Shown here one piece after another: positions 1-7,614 of a DNA stretch of 43,116 bases; the first letter of the stretch is position 1; each line of letters starts with the position of its first letter. The notes beneath the pieces are model-generated. The model did not search any database. It worked only from the letters and a program-made list of their open reading frames with translations, and had not been told where the DNA came from. A program made the position numbers and the translations under genes. Source of the DNA: CAZCFB01 sp964511535 (GTDB lineage: Bacteria; Myxococcota_A; Polyangia; GCA-2747355; CAZCFB01); contig CAZEFW010000073.1 of assembly GCA_964511535.1 (NCBI GenBank), positions 1 through 43,116 of the forward strand, given 5' to 3'.

Positions 1-2
1 AC

Positions 3-155
3 GGCACCGAGACCGGCACCCGCGTGATGAAGCGCATCGCCGCGCCCATGGTGGGCGGGCTGGTGTCGTCCACGGTCCTTACTTTGATCATCATCCCTGC
101 CATCTACCTGCTGTGGCGCAAATGGCAGCACCGCAAGGACCTGCAGGCCCACTGA
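3..155 (+). CDS. RND heavy-metal efflux pump, C-terminal end (CusA/CzcA-like), partial
   Basis: This is the last 50 residues of a gene that starts before the window. The reading frame from base 3 gives a Gly/Thr-rich turn, a Met-Lys-Arg-Ile-Ala-Ala-Pro-Met stretch, then a hydrophobic helix with VGGLVSSTVLTL and IIIPAIYLLW, and a short basic tail before TGA. That arrangement is the final transmembrane helix of heavy-metal RND pumps of the CusA/CzcA family, which drive proton-coupled export of Cu(I), Ag(I), Zn, Co or Cd across both membranes. The metal cannot be decided from this end. The next gene, a DUF3347 protein, fits a copper or other soft-metal system and lies 38 bp downstream. Confidence 0.85.
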   Translation, partial: GTETGTRVMKRIAAPMVGGLVSSTVLTLIIIPAIYLLWRKWQHRKDLQAH

Positions 156-193
156 GCCGGCGCAAGGATCCGGGAGCACCGAGGAGACACCCC

Positions 194-724
194 ATGAAAA
201 TCAAGACGACCCTGAGCACCATCGCCGTCCTGGCCGCGCTGGCCCCGGCCGGCGCCCGGGCCGATCAGGCCAAGTTCGACGCGGCCATGCAGCGGCTGGT
301 GACGCCCTACCTGGCCATGGTCACCGCCATGGCCGGCGACACGGACAAGGGCGTGACAAAGGCGGCGAAGAAGATGGCGAAGCTGGCGGCGAAGCTGGAC
401 GGCAGCAAGTTCACCGGCAAACACGCCGATTACTACAAGTCGATCCCGGACAAGATCAAGGCCAGCGCGAAGGCGGTGGCCGAGGCCAAGGATCTGAAGG
501 CCAAGCGCGAGGCGTTCAAGTCTCTGTCCAAGCCCATGGCGCTGTGGGCCACCCTGAGCAAGCCGCCGGGGCTGAACGTGGCGTACTGCTCCATGGCGCC
601 AGGCAGCTGGCTGCAAAAAGAGAAGGTCCTCTCCAACCCGTACTACGGCGCCTCCATGCTGCGCTGCGGGGAGATCCTGTCGGGCAAGGACAAGGGCGCC
701 ACCGGCGGCCACATGAAGAAGTAG
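194..724 (+). CDS. Periplasmic DUF3347-type heavy-metal binding protein
   Basis: A 176-aa secreted protein: residues 1-24 form a Sec signal peptide (basic MKIK, hydrophobic core, cleavage near ARA-D). The mature part is helical and Lys/Ala-rich. The C-terminal third carries NVAYCSMAPGSWLQ and NPYYGASMLRCGEI, the conserved pattern of DUF3347, a domain often found free or at the end of CusB-type adaptors. The two Cys and nearby Met residues are plausible metal ligands. The start is chosen for the GAGGAG sequence a few bases upstream; the frame opens earlier but without a signal peptide. Position right behind an RND pump gene suggests a periplasmic metal carrier or adaptor accessory. Metal identity is inference. 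Confidence 0.75.
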   Translation: MKIKTTLSTIAVLAALAPAGARADQAKFDAAMQRLVTPYLAMVTAMAGDTDKGVTKAAKKMAKLAAKLDGSKFTGKHADYYKSIPDKIKASAKAVAEAKDLKAKREAFKSLSKPMALWATLSKPPGLNVAYCSMAPGSWLQKEKVLSNPYYGASMLRCGEILSGKDKGATGGHMKK

Positions 725-800
725 GGCGCGCGGCCAGAGGAACCGCCACCCGGTCCCTGGCGCGCGTGGCGGCGTGGACAGGGCGCCCGCGCCGTCACGG

Positions 801-2108
801 TCAAAGGGGCGGGCCGACTTTCAAAAACGCGTTGTGTCGGTGGTGCAGGTAGGGCACTGACAGCAGGTCCACGTCCGGAGAGATGATCTGCCGGGTCTCC
901 CTGTCATTGAGCGTCCCGCGGAGGCTGGCGTACACGGCGATGTCCTTGCCGCGGTACTCGGGCTCCCCGGCCAGGTAGCGCGCCAGCTGCCACACCATCT
1001 CCGGCTGGCCGGCCAGGCGCAGCAGCTGCCGCCGGGACAGGTGCCGCTCCAGGGAGATCTCCGTCCGGGTGCCGGCGCCGCGATCTGCCACCCAGACCGT
1101 CGCCTGGGTCCCCTTGTGCCGGAGCATCATGCGCCACGCCAGCTTGTGCCCCTCCTCGGTCCAGAGCACGTCCCCCTTGATGAGCAGGTGCCGGGCGGGC
1201 AGCGCCGCCTGGACCAGGATGAACAGGTAGAGCAGCGGCGCCACCTGGCGGCCGATCTTTACCTTGCCGTGGGGCAGCGGCGTGGCGCGGTCGAGCATCC
1301 AGCGCGGGATCCGCTCCGAGACGAAGAACAGCAGCAGAGCCAGGGACAGCGGCGGGAAGATGCCGATATGGAAGGTGTAGGCGTTGAACAGGTGGAAGAT
1401 GACCATGGCCACGATGCCCGCAGCGCGGGTGCGACGCCACATCAACGCCGGGATGATCAGAGCGTCGAAGGCGATGCCGAGGTGCGCGATGGCGCGGTGG
1501 AAGCGCGGATCACGGTACAGGTCACCCACCACCGGATGATCGAAGTGCGGGGCGAACCAGCCGGGGAACGGTTCGCCCGCCAGCCAGCCGGGATAGAGCT
1601 TGTTCAGCGCCGCGTAGCTGTAGACCGCCAGCAGCAGCAGCTGGAACAGCGTGCGGTACCAGCGCGGGCAGGTGGTCTCGTCGGCGCGCCCCAGCAGCCG
1701 GTTGTCCAGGGAGCGGGCGCGGTTGGTGCGCATGAACACCAGCGCCCAGGCAACCATCGCCATCAGGTAGAAGTGGTTGTTGTAGGCCGCCTTCTGGGAG
1801 ATGAACACCAGGGTCCAGAGGGTGGCCAGCAGGACCTTTGCAGGTTTGCCCCCGAGGCCGAGGCAGACTGCAGCTGCGGCGAGCCCCATGACCAGGAAGT
1901 AGCCCGTCATGTGCGGGCCGCGCATCAGGCCGTCGAGCCACTCCAGCCCGGCCGCCGGGAAGATATGGCGCGGCGCGACGAAGATCTCGTTCACCCAGCC
2001 ATTGAGGACCTGGCTCACCATGTAGACCGCCATCATCAGGCCGAACAGGATGCGAAAAAGCACCACAAAGGCGTTGTCGATGGCGTCATCGAGGTGAAAC
2101 AGCTTCAT
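801..2108 (-). CDS. HTTM / vitamin K-dependent gamma-carboxylase-like membrane protein
   Basis: 435 aa with about eight hydrophobic segments in the first 310 residues, followed by a soluble C-terminal domain of about 120 residues. The order of features (FRILFGLMMAVYMV near the start, FISQKAAYNNHFYL in the middle, AALNKLYPGWLAGEPF after the fourth helix, FHLFNAYTFHIGIFP further on) is that of the HTTM family, named for horizontally transferred transmembrane domain, related to the vitamin K-dependent gamma-glutamyl carboxylase. In bacteria the substrate is generally unknown. The gene stands alone, pointing away from the lipoprotein gene at 2381. An inverted repeat lies about 30 bp upstream of its start. 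Family confident, function open. Confidence 0.8.
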   Translation of the reverse strand: MKLFHLDDAIDNAFVVLFRILFGLMMAVYMVSQVLNGWVNEIFVAPRHIFPAAGLEWLDGLMRGPHMTGYFLVMGLAAAAVCLGLGGKPAKVLLATLWTLVFISQKAAYNNHFYLMAMVAWALVFMRTNRARSLDNRLLGRADETTCPRWYRTLFQLLLLAVYSYAALNKLYPGWLAGEPFPGWFAPHFDHPVVGDLYRDPRFHRAIAHLGIAFDALIIPALMWRRTRAAGIVAMVIFHLFNAYTFHIGIFPPLSLALLLFFVSERIPRWMLDRATPLPHGKVKIGRQVAPLLYLFILVQAALPARHLLIKGDVLWTEEGHKLAWRMMLRHKGTQATVWVADRGAGTRTEISLERHLSRRQLLRLAGQPEMVWQLARYLAGEPEYRGKDIAVYASLRGTLNDRETRQIISPDVDLLSVPYLHHRHNAFLKVGPPL

Positions 2109-2380
2109 GACTCATTCCGGGGTGAAAATGGCACAAGTGAGACATTTCCGTCTCATTGACTCGCTAATTGGCTGCCTGGCAACGGCAGGATGCTCGAATC
2201 ATGCCATCAGCACGGATCCTGTTCCGGGGTCAGGATCTGCGCTGTTCGGGGCTAATCTCCGGTTCTGCGAGGCTGGAAATGGAATGTACTTTTAAGGTTG
2301 CCTTTTGGTTGGCATGCCTAATGCTTGTAGCCAAGTCTAACAACGGCTAGCTGTCTCAAGCTCACCTCTGGAGAATATCG
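2109..2380. other. Divergent intergenic region between HTTM gene and small lipoprotein
   Basis: 272 bp without a supported gene; it is visibly less GC-rich than its surroundings in the second half. It holds the inverted repeat at 2138-2155. At 2310-2325 there is TGGCAT-N5-ATGCT, which keeps the GG and GC spacing of a sigma54 -24/-12 site but differs from consensus at two of the informative positions, so it is only a weak candidate promoter for the lipoprotein gene at 2381. Short open frames here show no family resemblance. Confidence 0.5.
2138..2155. promoter_or_regulatory. Inverted repeat TGAGAC-N6-GTCTCA upstream of the HTTM gene
   Basis: A perfect 6-bp inverted repeat with a 6-bp spacer, 30 bp upstream of the start codon at 2108 on the minus strand. 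Its size and position suit an operator for a dimeric regulator. No regulator gene lies next to it, and a 6+6 repeat can arise by chance. Confidence 0.35.
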
Positions 2381-2827
2381 ATGAAGCTCTATCTCTCATC
2401 CGCTCTGTTGATCGCCGTGCTCGGCTTCCACTTCATGGCTGGCTGCGGCGACGATGATCCACCGCCACCCACAGACTTCGGCACCAAGCAGGACCTGGGC
2501 GGGGGCAAGGACATGGCCAAGGACAAGGCCGCCGCAGACAAGGCCGCCGCGGACAAGGCCACGCCCGACACGGCCACGCCCGACAAGACCGTGCCGGACA
2601 AGATGCCGGCTGACATGCTGCCCACAGTCACCGACTGCAAGACCCGCTGCATCAAGATCAAGGTCTGTCACGGCTACCCCGTGACCAACGGCCCCAAGGA
2701 CGAGACGAGCTGCAACTTCAACTGCAAGAACGGCGACCCGGTCACCGAGAAGTCGATCACCGATTGCATCAAGAATGCTGCCTGCACCAAGAAGGGCATC
2801 TCCGACTGCTACATCGTCCCAACCTGA
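2381..2827 (+). CDS. Small secreted lipoprotein with Asp/Lys-rich linker and Cys-rich C-terminal domain
   Basis: 148 aa. Residues 1-22 are a signal peptide ending in a lipobox-like FMAGC, followed by GDDD and four prolines. Residues about 35-85 are a low-complexity linker built on repeats of DKAAA and PDKT/PDTA units. The C-terminal 60 residues hold eight Cys (DCKTRC, VCHGY, SCNFNC, DCIKNAAC, DCY), most likely a small disulfide-stabilised domain outside the cell. The linker style recurs in the lipoproteins at 4215, 10961 and 31464 and in the molybdoenzyme at 21317. I do not recognise the C-terminal domain. The start has a CTCTGGAG sequence upstream. Confidence 0.7.
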   Translation: MKLYLSSALLIAVLGFHFMAGCGDDDPPPPTDFGTKQDLGGGKDMAKDKAAADKAAADKATPDTATPDKTVPDKMPADMLPTVTDCKTRCIKIKVCHGYPVTNGPKDETSCNFNCKNGDPVTEKSITDCIKNAACTKKGISDCYIVPT

Positions 2828-2844
2828 TCGCCCCCTCCCCTGCC

Positions 2845-3231
2845 ATGGCGCGCGCCGGAACCTCCACCCTGCTGTACGACGGAGCCTGCGGCCTGTGCCA
2901 CGGCGCCGTGCGGTTCATCCGCGCACGTGACGCCGCCACCCTGTTCAGCTTCATCCCGCTGCAATCCGAGCAGGGCCAGGAGCTGCTGAAGGCCCACGGC
3001 CTGCCGCAGGATTACATCACCTCCATGGTGCTCGTGGAGCAGGGCCAGGCCCACCGCCTGTCCGACGCCGCGCTGCGCGTCGCCCGCAAGCTGCCGGGGG
3101 GCTGGCGCCTGCTGTGGCACCTGCGCCTGGTCCCACGTCCCCTGCGGGATGCGGTCTACCGGCTGGTGGCCCGATTTCGCCGCCGCTGGCCCGGCGGCGA
3201 CGCCGCGAGCTGCGAGCTGCCGCGCGCATGA
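2845..3231 (+). CDS. DUF393 (DCC family) thiol-disulfide oxidoreductase-like protein
   Basis: 128 aa starting 17 bp after the preceding stop. The N-terminus reads LLYDGACGLCHGAV, the hallmark of the DCC/YuxK family (DUF393), named for the Asp-x-x-Cys-x-x-Cys pattern; C15 and C18 are the putative redox pair. A conserved LVEQGQAHRLSDAAL segment and a C-terminal hydrophobic and basic part (LRLVPRPLRDAVYRLVARFR) also fit. DUF393 proteins are often encoded near HTTM proteins, as seen here at 801-2108, but their biochemical role is not settled. The start at 2845 is chosen because the family begins just before the DG-CxxC motif; an earlier in-frame start would overlap the upstream gene. Confidence 0.8.
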   Translation: MARAGTSTLLYDGACGLCHGAVRFIRARDAATLFSFIPLQSEQGQELLKAHGLPQDYITSMVLVEQGQAHRLSDAALRVARKLPGGWRLLWHLRLVPRPLRDAVYRLVARFRRRWPGGDAASCELPRA

Positions 3232-3291
3232 ACCGCGCCAGGCCGGTTCGTGATACAAGGGCAGACTTGACCCTGTAGGGGACCTGGCCTC

Positions 3292-4155
3292 ATGACACCG
3301 GACTGCCTGAGATGGGCCGCTGACCCGGTCCTGCTGTCGGGACCGTTCACCGTGCGCTGGTACGGGCTGATGTTCGTGCTGGCCACGACGTTCAGCGTCG
3401 CCACCCTGGCCTGGCAGCTGCACCGCGGGGGCTACCGCGCGGCCGTGGCCATGGACGTGCTCGTCTGGGTGTTTTCGGCCGCGGTGATTGGCGGCTGGCT
3501 GGCGCACAACCTGTTCTACCGGCCCATGGAGGTGCTGGCCCAGCCGTCGCTGCTGTGGGACTTCTCCCGGGGCGTGCGCGGCCTCTCCTCCCACGGCACC
3601 GCGGCCGGCATGGTGCTGGCCCTGGCGCTGTACGCGCGCCGGCACAACATCTCGGGCTGGGACCTGGTGGATCGGTTCACCTACTCCGGCTCTGTGCAGA
3701 TCTTCTTCATCCGCCTGGGCAACCTGTTCAACAGCGAGATATACGGCCGCCCCGCGCGCGTGGCCTGGGCGGTGTGTTTCCTGCGCCGGGACACCCCCCC
3801 TCTGCCCCGGCACCCGTCGCAGATCTACGAGATGATCATGGCGGTGGTCATGTTCGGCATCGCCCTGTGGGTCGACCGGAAGGCTGGCCGCGAGCAGCGT
3901 CCGGTGAAGCTGATGACCGGGCTGTGGTTCCTAACCTGGGGCGCGCTGCGGTTCTTCCTCGAGTTCTTCAAGGCGCACATCGCCCTGCCCGAGCAGTGGC
4001 CCCTGACCATGGGGCAGCTGCTGTGCGCGCCCACGGCCCTGGGCGGCGGCCTGCTCATGGCGTGGGCCCTGCGGCGGCCCGTGCCCGCCGCCGAGGTGGC
4101 CGCGGCGGCAGATCCCGGGTGCCGTGCCGCCCCCGGTTCTGATCCCGCGAGATAG
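3292..4155 (+). CDS. lgt: Prolipoprotein diacylglyceryl transferase
   Basis: 287 aa inner-membrane enzyme that transfers a diacylglyceryl group from phosphatidylglycerol to the lipobox Cys of prolipoproteins. Visible family marks: FTVRWYGLMFVLA at the first helix, a GLSSHGTAAGM segment (the His region of Lgt), FFIRLGNLFNSEIYGRP (the Lgt signature, normally GRIGNFINSE), and PRHPSQIYEM. About seven hydrophobic helices are present. The region corresponding to the usual GARLGHVLFY reads GGWLAHNLFY, and the last about 25 residues are an Ala/Asp-rich tail. It sits among several lipoprotein genes, which fits. Whether it is the only Lgt of the genome cannot be told. Confidence 0.85.
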   Translation: MTPDCLRWAADPVLLSGPFTVRWYGLMFVLATTFSVATLAWQLHRGGYRAAVAMDVLVWVFSAAVIGGWLAHNLFYRPMEVLAQPSLLWDFSRGVRGLSSHGTAAGMVLALALYARRHNISGWDLVDRFTYSGSVQIFFIRLGNLFNSEIYGRPARVAWAVCFLRRDTPPLPRHPSQIYEMIMAVVMFGIALWVDRKAGREQRPVKLMTGLWFLTWGALRFFLEFFKAHIALPEQWPLTMGQLLCAPTALGGGLLMAWALRRPVPAAEVAAAADPGCRAAPGSDPAR

Positions 4156-4201
4156 CAGGAAAAAGCCTGACCCGGCCAATTCTGGCGCGGCCCGGGCGGG
4201 A

Positions 4202-4207
4202 TATACT
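4202..4207 (+). promoter_or_regulatory. Possible -10 element for a leaderless NHL lipoprotein mRNA
   Basis: TATACT lies 7 bp before the ATG at 4215, with no ribosome-binding sequence in between. If it is a sigma70-type -10 box, transcription would start at or next to the initiation codon. No good -35 box is seen, so this stays a weak call. Confidence 0.25.
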
Positions 4208-4214
4208 CGGCGCC

Positions 4215-5858
4215 ATGTCTCGTTCACCTGCTCATGTTCTCCGGGGCCTCGGCCTCTCCCTCGTTCTGTTGACCCTCGCCTGCAGCGACGACAGCGATCC
4301 GCAAGGATGGCCCTGCGACCACAAGCACCCATGCCCCGCCGGCGAGGCGTGCGTGGGCGGCTACTGCGTGGCGGTGGACGGCGGAGCCACGAAGGACGGC
4401 CCGCTCGCCGACGGCAAGACGGTCAAGGAGGCCAGCGCGCCGGACGGGCCCGGGCTCGACAGGTCCGCGGACGCGCCGAGGCCGGATCGCGGCATGCCGG
4501 ACAATGGCCCTGACAAGGCGCTGCCGGACCTCTCGGCCGACAAGGCGCTGCCGGACATGGCCAAGGACAAGGCCACGCCGCCCGACCTGCCGGGGCCGGA
4601 CAAGGCGACCTGCGGCGCCAAGGGGAGCCCCTGCGACGACGGTAATCCGTGCACCCACACCGACAAGTGCGTGGCCGGCGGCGCCTGCAAGGGGACCCCT
4701 TACAGCTGCAATGACGCGATCTCCTGCACCACCGACACATGCCTCGGCAAGCCGCCGTCCCAGGGCGGCTGCCAGAACAGCATCAAGGCAGGCTTCTGCC
4801 ACATCGGCGCAAACTGCCTTAAGCAGGGCGCCACCAGCGGCGGGTGCCTCGTGTGCGACCCGGCCTTCTCGGCCCGGGCCCTGGCTCCGGCCAAGGGGTG
4901 CGTCGCCACCCTGGCCGGCTCCACCGCCGGCTACGTCGACGGCGCCGCGCCCACGGCCCGGTTCAACTCCCCGGCTGGCGTGGCCGCGGACAAGGCGGGC
5001 GCGATCTACGTGGCGGACAGCAAGAACCACCGCATCCGCAAGATCACCGGGGCCAAGGTGAGCACCCTGGCCGGCTCCGGGCTCATGACCACCAAGGACG
5101 GCGTGGCCAAGACGGCCGCGTTCTACAACCCCATGGCCCTGGACGTGAACCAGGCCACCGGCGCTGTCTATGTGGCCCAGGAGGGCGGCTCCTCCGCGGG
5201 CAACCACGCCTTGATCCGCGCCATCAGCAAGGGCATGGTCAGCACCTTCGCCGGCGGCGGGAAGATGTACATCAAGGACGGCCTCAAGAAGGACTGGCGC
5301 CTGTGGAAGCCGCGCGGCGTGGCCGTGGGGCTCCAGGGCAAGGTGTACGTGGCGGACTCCTGGCACCATGTGCTGGCCGAGGTGTGGGGCGCCAACATCA
5401 AGCTCGTGGCCGGGGTGCGCCTCAGCAACCAGACTCACGGGGTCAAGGGGCACCTGGACGGCCTGCCCACCAAGGCCAAGTTTCAGTACCCCGCCGGGCT
5501 TGCCCGGGGCGCCCAGGGCAAGCTCTACGTCGCCGACAGCGGCAACAAGGCCGTTCGGGTGGTGCAGCCCGGCGCCGTGGTGACCACCCTGTCCAAGCAG
5601 TTCAAGGGCCCGCAGGATCTTGCCGTGGACGCCAAGACCGGCGTGGTCTATGTATCGGACACCACCGCCCACCGCCTGTACAGGGTGGACAAGCAGGGCA
5701 AGGTCACCGTGCTGGCCGGCACCGGCGTCAAGGCCTTCGCCGACGGCCCGGCCCCGACGGCATCCTTCAACAGCCCCTGGGGTGTGGTCCTGCTCCCTTC
5801 CGGTTACCTTGTGGTGGCGGACCGCGGCAACCACCGGATCCGCGTGCTCAACCCATAG
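4215..5858 (+). CDS. NHL-repeat lipoprotein with Asp-rich linker and Cys-rich segment
   Basis: 547 aa. A signal peptide ends at LTLAC (Cys about residue 23) and is followed by SDDSD. A short Cys cluster (PCDHKHPCPAGEACVGGYC) comes next, then a linker to about residue 130 with repeated PDKALPD/ADKALPD units. Residues about 135-225 form a Cys-rich segment with CDDGNPCTHTDKC, a pattern common in myxobacterial secreted proteins. The rest is NHL-type beta-propeller: recurring blades such as FNSPAGVAAD-AIYVADSKNHRIRKI, each preceded by an AGS/AGT-DG-TARF element. NHL propellers mediate binding rather than catalysis; the ligand is unknown. The gene follows lgt by 59 bp. Confidence 0.75.
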   Translation: MSRSPAHVLRGLGLSLVLLTLACSDDSDPQGWPCDHKHPCPAGEACVGGYCVAVDGGATKDGPLADGKTVKEASAPDGPGLDRSADAPRPDRGMPDNGPDKALPDLSADKALPDMAKDKATPPDLPGPDKATCGAKGSPCDDGNPCTHTDKCVAGGACKGTPYSCNDAISCTTDTCLGKPPSQGGCQNSIKAGFCHIGANCLKQGATSGGCLVCDPAFSARALAPAKGCVATLAGSTAGYVDGAAPTARFNSPAGVAADKAGAIYVADSKNHRIRKITGAKVSTLAGSGLMTTKDGVAKTAAFYNPMALDVNQATGAVYVAQEGGSSAGNHALIRAISKGMVSTFAGGGKMYIKDGLKKDWRLWKPRGVAVGLQGKVYVADSWHHVLAEVWGANIKLVAGVRLSNQTHGVKGHLDGLPTKAKFQYPAGLARGAQGKLYVADSGNKAVRVVQPGAVVTTLSKQFKGPQDLAVDAKTGVVYVSDTTAHRLYRVDKQGKVTVLAGTGVKAFADGPAPTASFNSPWGVVLLPSGYLVVADRGNHRIRVLNP

Positions 5859-5886
5859 CAGCCAAGACCCCATCAGCGAGACCCTC

Positions 5887-7401
5887 ATGACCAGAGCCTT
5901 CGACAACAAGAAATACCTCGCCGAGCAGACCGCCGCCATCCGCGACCGAATCGGCCAGTTCGACAACAAGCTGTACCTGGAGTTCGGCGGCAAGCTGATG
6001 TTCGATTACCACGCCTCGCGGGTGCTGCCCGGGTTCGACCCGAACGTCAAGATGCGCCTGCTGCAGCAGCTGAGCGACGACACCGAGATCATCCTGTGCA
6101 TCTACGCCGGGGATATCGAGCGGCGCAAGATACGCGCGGACTTCGGCATCACCTACGACTCGGACACCTTCAAGCTCATCGACGATCTGCGCGAGTGGGG
6201 CCTGCAGGTGCGCGCGGTGGTGATCACCCGCTTCGCGGACCAGCCCGCAGCGGTGACCTTCCGCAAGAAGCTCGACCGCCGCGGCGTGCAGACCTACGTG
6301 CACCGGGCCATCGCGGGCTACCCCACGGACCTGGACCATGTGGTGAGCGACGAGGGGTACGGCGCCAACCCGTACATCGAGACCGACAAGCCGCTGGTGG
6401 TGGTCAACGCGCCGGGCCCCAACAGCGGCAAGATGGGCACCTGCCTGTCGCAGATCTACCACGAGCATCAGAACGGCGTGGGCGCCGGCTACGCCAAGTT
6501 CGAGACCTTCCCCATCTGGAACCTGCCCCTGCGCCACCCGGTCAACGCTGCCTACGAGGCCGCCACCGCCGACCTGCGCGATGTGAACATGATCGACCCG
6601 TTCCACCTGGAGCACTACGACGAGCGCGCGGTGAACTACAACCGCGACATCGAGGCGTTCCCGCTGCTGCGCAGGTTCCTGGAGAAGATCACCGGCGAGT
6701 CGATCTACCACTCGCCCACGGACATGGGGGTCAACCGGGCCGGCTTCGCCGTCATCGACGACGACGCGGCCGCGGAGGCGGGCAAGCAGGAGATCGTGCG
6801 CCGCTACTACCGCTACGCCTGCGACGTGGCCACCGGCATGGAGGAGCCGGAGACGGTGCAGCGCGTCGAGGCGCTGATGAACGAGTTCGAGGTGGGCCCC
6901 GAGAGCCGCCGCGTGGCGGTGCTGGCGCGTCAGGAGGCCAGCGTGGCGGAGACCCGGGCCGACAAGGGCCACAAGGGCGCCTTCTGCGGCGCCGCCCTGC
7001 TGCTGCCCGACGGCGAGACCGTGGTGGTGGGCCACAACTCACCCCTGCTGCACGCGGCCAGCTCCCTGGTGCTCAACGCCATCAAGAAGCTCGCCGACAT
7101 CCCGGACCACCTGGACCTGATCAGCCTCAACGTCATCGAGTCCATCGGCCACCTGCGCACCGACATCCTCGGCCGCGAGTCCATCAGCCTGAACCTCGAG
7201 AACACGCTCATCGCCCTGAGCATCAGCGCCACCACCAACCCCGTGGCGCAGCAGGCGCTGGAGCAGCTCCGGCAGCTGCGCGGCTGCGAGCTTCACATGA
7301 CCCACCTGCCCTCCCCCGGCGACGAAAAGGGCCTGCGCCGGCTGGGGGTCAACCTGACCTGCGACCCGCAGTTCGCCACCGACAAGCTGTTCATGAGCTA
7401 G
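5887..7401 (+). CDS. DUF1846 (UPF0371) family protein
   Basis: 504 aa, close to the usual length of about 500 residues for this family. It begins with FDNKKYLAEQTAAIRDRI and contains LYLEFGGKLMFDYHASRVLPGF, a GPNSGKMGTCLSQIYHE segment and a GVNRAGFAVIDDDA segment, all typical of DUF1846 proteins. The family is widespread in anaerobes and Gram-positives; structures exist but no reaction is firmly assigned. The Gly-Pro-Asn-Ser-Gly-Lys stretch resembles a nucleotide-binding loop, which is inference. The start is the ATG 29 bp after the NHL gene; the longer open frame upstream overlaps that gene in another phase. No signal peptide or membrane helix, so it is cytoplasmic. Its stop lies inside the duplicated palindromic element. 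Confidence 0.85.
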   Translation: MTRAFDNKKYLAEQTAAIRDRIGQFDNKLYLEFGGKLMFDYHASRVLPGFDPNVKMRLLQQLSDDTEIILCIYAGDIERRKIRADFGITYDSDTFKLIDDLREWGLQVRAVVITRFADQPAAVTFRKKLDRRGVQTYVHRAIAGYPTDLDHVVSDEGYGANPYIETDKPLVVVNAPGPNSGKMGTCLSQIYHEHQNGVGAGYAKFETFPIWNLPLRHPVNAAYEAATADLRDVNMIDPFHLEHYDERAVNYNRDIEAFPLLRRFLEKITGESIYHSPTDMGVNRAGFAVIDDDAAAEAGKQEIVRRYYRYACDVATGMEEPETVQRVEALMNEFEVGPESRRVAVLARQEASVAETRADKGHKGAFCGAALLLPDGETVVVGHNSPLLHAASSLVLNAIKKLADIPDHLDLISLNVIESIGHLRTDILGRESISLNLENTLIALSISATTNPVAQQALEQLRQLRGCELHMTHLPSPGDEKGLRRLGVNLTCDPQFATDKLFMS

Positions 7402-7579
7402 CTGTAGAAGCGGCGTCTCGCCGCTTCCGGATTACTGGGTGCCGCCTTGGGACGCGGCAGGATGCCGCGTCTACATGCCCAGCTATTTATGAGCTAGCTG
7501 TAGAAGCGGCGTCTCGCCGCTTCCGGATTACTGGGTGCCGCCTTGGGACGCGGCAGGATGCCGCGTCTACATGCCCAGC
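7393..7579. repeat. Tandem 96-bp-period palindromic (REP/BIME-like) element
   Basis: Two identical 91-bp copies (7393-7483 and 7489-7579) separated by TATTT. Each holds two perfect hairpins, GAAGCGGCG-TCT-CGCCGCTTC (7407-7427, again 7503-7523) and GACGCGGCA-GGA-TGCCGCGTC (7451-7471, again 7547-7567). The whole unit is bounded by TGTAGA and TCTACA, itself an inverted repeat. It fills the gap between two convergent genes and includes the last codons of the upstream one, so the duplication copied coding bases as well. It could act as a bidirectional terminator or mRNA stabiliser. Confidence 0.85.
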
Positions 7580-7614
7580 GGAATTACGCTTCGGGTCAGA
7601 CCAGGTCCGGCCGA

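Noticed and set aside
104..712. Long minus-strand open frame opposite the DUF3347 gene
   Set aside because: High-GC shadow of the real gene; Arg/Gly/His-rich product without family features.
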